Shown here one piece after another: positions 22,571-24,765 of a DNA stretch of 24,765 bases (the first letter of the stretch is position 1; every line of letters begins with the position of its first letter). The DNA is from GCA-2718845 sp913041905 (GTDB lineage: Bacteria > Pseudomonadota > Gammaproteobacteria > GCA-002705445 > GCA-002716945): assembly GCA_913041905.1 (NCBI GenBank), contig CAJWJQ010000015.1, positions 1 to 24,765 on the forward strand, read 5' to 3'. The position numbers were made by a program, and so were the translations under genes. The notes below the pieces were generated by a model. The model was not told the DNA's origin, did no database searches, and saw nothing but the letters and a program-made list of their open reading frames with translations.

Positions 22571-23017
22571 TTAAAGAAATCTTTTTATTTTTCCATACTT
22601 AGGTATAAAAAAATCATAATGTGTTATTTCTAATAAAGGAATTAATACAAAATCTCTTTTTACCATTTCTGGATGAGGTATCGTTAACCTATCTTCATTA
22701 ATTTCTAATTCATTAAATATTAGTATGTCTAAATCTAATGTCCTTGGGCCCCATCTCTTTACTCTTTTCCTATTATGTTGTTGTTCTATTTCTTGTAGTA
22801 TACCTAATAATTCAATTGGATTATTATTTGTTGACACTTTTATCACTGCATTAATAAAATCAGGTTGGTTTTGTGGGCCAATTGGTTTAGTTGTATACAA
22901 TGATGATTTTTTTAAAACTTTTGTTTGAGGAAGATGGTTAATCTGCCTTATGCCTTTTTCAACATGATAAACTGGGTTATTTTGATTGCTACCTAATGCT
23001 ATATATACGGTGTTCAA
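22571..23017 (-). CDS. folK: 2-amino-4-hydroxy-6-hydroxymethyldihydropteridine pyrophosphokinase
   Basis: HPPK transfers pyrophosphate from ATP to 6-hydroxymethyl-dihydropterin in folate synthesis. The 148-residue protein opens VYIALGSNQNNP, the pterin-binding N-terminus. It has GPQNQPDFINAVIKV, and RVKRWGPRTLDLDILIFNE containing the magnesium-binding D-x-D and the conserved R-W-G-P-R-x-L-D-L-D-I. IPHPEMVKRDFVLIPLLEI is the usual C-terminal block. The start is TTG 23017: the frame begins there, the resulting MNTVYIALGSN aligns with the normal family N-terminus, and the next Met is far too late. No Shine-Dalgarno is visible. It follows rplS by 11 bases. Confidence 0.96.
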   Translation of the reverse strand: MNTVYIALGSNQNNPVYHVEKGIRQINHLPQTKVLKKSSLYTTKPIGPQNQPDFINAVIKVSTNNNPIELLGILQEIEQQHNRKRVKRWGPRTLDLDILIFNELEINEDRLTIPHPEMVKRDFVLIPLLEITHYDFFIPKYGKIKRFL

Positions 23018-23028
23018 GGTAAAGAGTA

Positions 23029-23382
23029 TTATTTACTTAGCTTTTCCTTTATTCTAGCAGACTTACCAGATCTTTCTCTTAAATAATAAAGTTTAGCTCT
23101 CCTTACATCGCCTCTTCTTTTAACTTTAATGTCTGCAATTATCTTGCTATGCAGCTGAAATACTCTTTCAACTCCTTCTCCATAAGATATTTTTCTTACG
23201 GTAAAAGATGAGCTAATTCCACGATTCTTAACGGCAATAACTACCCCTTCGTATTGTTGTAACCTTTCTCGCTTTCCTTCTTTAACTCTGACAGATACTT
23301 CAACGGTATCTCCACTTGAAAATTTTGGATATTTTTTAAGTTGATCAGAATTTATTTTATCAATAATTTTGTTAGTTCTCAT
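23029..23382 (-). CDS. rplS: Ribosomal protein L19
   Basis: L19 sits at the interface of the large and small ribosomal subunits. The 117-residue protein has FSSGDTVEVSVRVKEGKRERLQQYEGVVIAVKNRG and SSFTVRKISYGEGVERVFQLHSKII, followed by VKRRGDVRRAKLYYLRERSGKSARIKEKL, all family signatures at full length. The ATG at 23382 lies inside the 3' end of trmD (11-base overlap) with a GAAGG (plus-strand 23385-23389) just two bases before it. The rpsP-rimM-trmD-rplS order is the widely conserved one. Confidence 0.98.
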   Translation of the reverse strand: MRTNKIIDKINSDQLKKYPKFSSGDTVEVSVRVKEGKRERLQQYEGVVIAVKNRGISSSFTVRKISYGEGVERVFQLHSKIIADIKVKRRGDVRRAKLYYLRERSGKSARIKEKLSK

Positions 23383-24112
23383 TACCTTCGTGCTCTGCTA
23401 TATATTCTTTCAGGAGTTTATCATCTTCTTCTGAAAGTTTCACGTTTTTTAATAACTCTCGTCTCTTTTCCCACGTTGCTCCAAGAGAATTCTTTTTTCT
23501 CCATTTTTCTATTTCTTGGTGATTGCCACTAATTAATACTTCTGGGGTTTTCTTTCCATCAATTATATCTGGTCTTGTGTAATGCGGGTAATCTAACAAA
23601 CCATTTTGGAAAGAATCACGTTTTATAGATTCTGAGTCATCAACCGCTCCTGGGAGAAGTCTTGTAATTCCTTCTAATAAAACCATTGCTGGAATCTCTC
23701 CACCAGAAATTACGTAGTTTCCTATAGATATTTCTTCATCTATCAAATTATCAAAAATACGCTCATCTATACCTTCGTATCTTCCACAAAGAAGAGTTAG
23801 ATCATCATAGTTAGATAATTCATGCAATTTAGATTGTGTTAAAACTTTTCCTTGCGGGGATAAGTATAAAACACGCCCTTTGTTTCTAAGGCTTGATATA
23901 GCTTTTTGTACAGGTTGATATTGTAATACCATTCCTGGTCCACCTCCGTATGCTTTATCATCAACTTTTAAGTTTTTATCTTCCGAATAATCTCTTAAGT
24001 TCATATTGTTAATAGTTATTAATTTTTTTATAGAAGCTCTTTTTATAAACCCAGTTTTAGCAAAAGATTCTATTAAATCAGGAAAAATTGTAACTATATT
24101 AAAATGTTTCAT
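23372..24112 (-). CDS. trmD: tRNA (guanine-N1)-methyltransferase
   Basis: TrmD methylates G37 next to the anticodon of several tRNAs with SAM, preventing frameshifts. The 246-residue SPOUT-class enzyme has FNIVTIFPDLIESF at the N-terminus and YGGGPGMVLQYQPV. The knotted SAM site is LLCGRYEGIDERI and SIGNYVISGGEIPAMVLLEGI; DYPHYTRPDIIDGKKTPEVLISGNHQEIEKWR is in the C-terminal domain. The length is typical. The start ATG 24112 overlaps rimM by 14 bases, and the end overlaps rplS by 11 bases, so the three are translationally coupled. Confidence 0.98.
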   Translation of the reverse strand: MKHFNIVTIFPDLIESFAKTGFIKRASIKKLITINNMNLRDYSEDKNLKVDDKAYGGGPGMVLQYQPVQKAISSLRNKGRVLYLSPQGKVLTQSKLHELSNYDDLTLLCGRYEGIDERIFDNLIDEEISIGNYVISGGEIPAMVLLEGITRLLPGAVDDSESIKRDSFQNGLLDYPHYTRPDIIDGKKTPEVLISGNHQEIEKWRKKNSLGATWEKRRELLKNVKLSEEDDKLLKEYIAEHEGNEN

Positions 24113-24608
24113 TCCACTTCACTATTATTAAATTGTCTTCTAGGTTAACTTTAATTAAATATTCTTTTATGAGGGGTATAAATATTTCTTTTTTTAAGTC
24201 ATCATTCCAAATAATTAAAATATCAGTCTCCCCACTTCTCAATAAGGATTTAACTAACCCTATTTTAACATGCTCATGAGTATGGACTGCACAGTTTATT
24301 AGTTGATACCAATAATATTCTCCCTCTGTAGTTTTAGGTAGGTTGTTTTTATGTACTAAAATATCTTTAGTAATATAATCTTCTGCATCCTCTATGCGGC
24401 TTAACTCTTTTAATTTCATCGTGATTTTTTTTGGCATAAAATTATAATCATCAATATTAATACTTGTAATTTTATTATTTATATTAATTTCTAAGTTATA
24501 ACTAAATATATCCTTGGGATTGCTTGTAAATGATTTAATAGTTAACCAGCCCTTAATACCATGTGTTGCAATTATTTTGCCGACAACAATGTAATCACTA
24601 AGTGACAT
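24099..24608 (-). CDS. rimM: Ribosome maturation factor RimM
   Basis: RimM binds S19 and helps maturation of the 30S subunit head. The 169-residue protein starts IVVGKIIATHGIKGWLTIKSFTSNPKDIFSY, the RimM N-terminal barrel, and has the PRC-barrel half with EGEYYWYQLINCAVHT (usual E-G-E-Y-Y-W-x-D-L-x-G) and IFIPLIKEYLIKVNLEDNLIIVKW. The usual aspartate and glycine after YYW are replaced (QLINC), showing a divergent copy. It starts six bases after rpsP without a ribosome site and overlaps trmD. Confidence 0.95.
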   Translation of the reverse strand: MSLSDYIVVGKIIATHGIKGWLTIKSFTSNPKDIFSYNLEININNKITSINIDDYNFMPKKITMKLKELSRIEDAEDYITKDILVHKNNLPKTTEGEYYWYQLINCAVHTHEHVKIGLVKSLLRSGETDILIIWNDDLKKEIFIPLIKEYLIKVNLEDNLIIVKWNETF

Positions 24609-24614
24609 TTTTGT

Positions 24615-24765
24615 TTACTTTTCTTTGCTTTTTGTTTCTTCAGCTGGTGCTTCAGGTGTAGCTGGTTCTTCAGCTTTTACTTCTTCTTTAGCTGGTTCTT
24701 CAGCTTTTACTTCTTCTTTAGCTGGTTCTTCAGCTTTTACTTCTTCTTTAGCTGGTTCTTCAGCT
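24615..24765 (-). CDS. rpsP: Ribosomal protein S16, repetitive C-terminal tail (partial)
   Basis: Reading leftward from the right edge, 49 codons end at TAA (24615-24617). They encode three full copies of AEEPAKEEVK and then AEEPATPEAPAEETKSKEK. No part of the S16 globular domain is inside the window. The call rests on position, because S16 is normally the gene just before rimM, and on knowledge that S16 in many proteobacteria carries a low-complexity Ala/Glu/Lys/Pro tail. The tail should be disordered and highly charged. The remainder of the gene lies beyond base 24765. Confidence 0.75.
   Translation of the reverse strand, partial: AEEPAKEEVKAEEPAKEEVKAEEPAKEEVKAEEPATPEAPAEETKSKEK
24661..24765 (-). 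repeat. Exact 30-bp tandem repeats in the rpsP 3' end
   Basis: Three identical 30-base units (24661-24690, 24691-24720, 24721-24750) and the first half of a fourth (24751-24765, running off the window) encode AEEPAKEEVK. A decayed further unit at about 24630-24660 encodes the non-repeated end. Identity includes synonymous positions, so the copies are recent duplications; the period of 30 keeps the frame when copies are gained or lost. There are no spacers, so it is not a CRISPR array. Confidence 0.95.

Noticed and set aside
24661..24765. 30-bp repeats as a CRISPR array
   Set aside because: The copies are contiguous with no spacers and encode an in-frame protein tail; no cas genes are nearby.

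Overview
The window is a very AT-rich, densely packed bacterial chromosome segment. No gene-free stretch exceeds 300 bases; the longest, 17868-17986, is 119 bases and holds divergent promoters. The gene set (rpsP-rimM-trmD-rplS, folK followed by a deoxynucleoside kinase and panBCD, HldD and WaaF for heptose-containing lipopolysaccharide, a TldD/PmbA pair, purEK) points to a Gram-negative gammaproteobacterium. The extreme AT content, overlapping genes and an arsenosugar-type cassette suggest a free-living marine lineage with a streamlined genome. A SAR86-like clade is a guess, not shown by the sequence.

Layout. (1) 1-1985: the tail of an unknown gene, a 492-residue coiled-coil protein and a divergent small two-helix membrane protein, none recognised. 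(2) 2010-5517: a fumarylacetoacetate-hydrolase family enzyme, a lone GT9 glycosyltransferase, a small membrane protein, a secreted protein and a zinc-ribbon Nudix hydrolase. (3) 5534-9800, minus strand: tldD, pmbA, gltX and tRNA-Glu(UUC), so glutamyl-tRNA synthetase sits directly upstream of its own substrate tRNA. (4) 9836-12040, plus strand: a three-gene cassette of radical SAM protein (ArsS family), GT2 transferase (TIGR04283 type) and DUF2064 transferase (TIGR04282 type). This is the family combination assigned to arsenosugar biosynthesis; no ArsM methyltransferase is present here. (5) 12033-17867: a lipopolysaccharide/surface-glycan locus with GT2, GT4, UDP-glucuronate decarboxylase, GT9, WaaF and HldD. 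(6) 17987-19572: purE-purK. (7) 19569-24765, minus strand: a probable operon of at least ten genes, rpsP(partial)-rimM-trmD-rplS-folK-dNK-panB-panC-panD-cupin, joining ribosome/tRNA maturation, folate and pantothenate synthesis.

The most notable signals are the arsenosugar cassette and a recurring start architecture, an extended -10 (TGnTATAAT) exactly 12 bases before the ATG, seen at tldD and at both genes of the GT4/UDP-glucuronate decarboxylase divergent pair. It implies leaderless or ultrashort-leader mRNAs, and fits the near absence of Shine-Dalgarno sequences across the window. Others are an exact 30-bp tandem repeat in the 3' end of rpsP, an unusual G1-U72 pair in tRNA-Glu, and four of six convergent gene junctions that overlap and leave no room for a terminator. 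No insertion sequence, CRISPR array, prophage or rRNA was seen.
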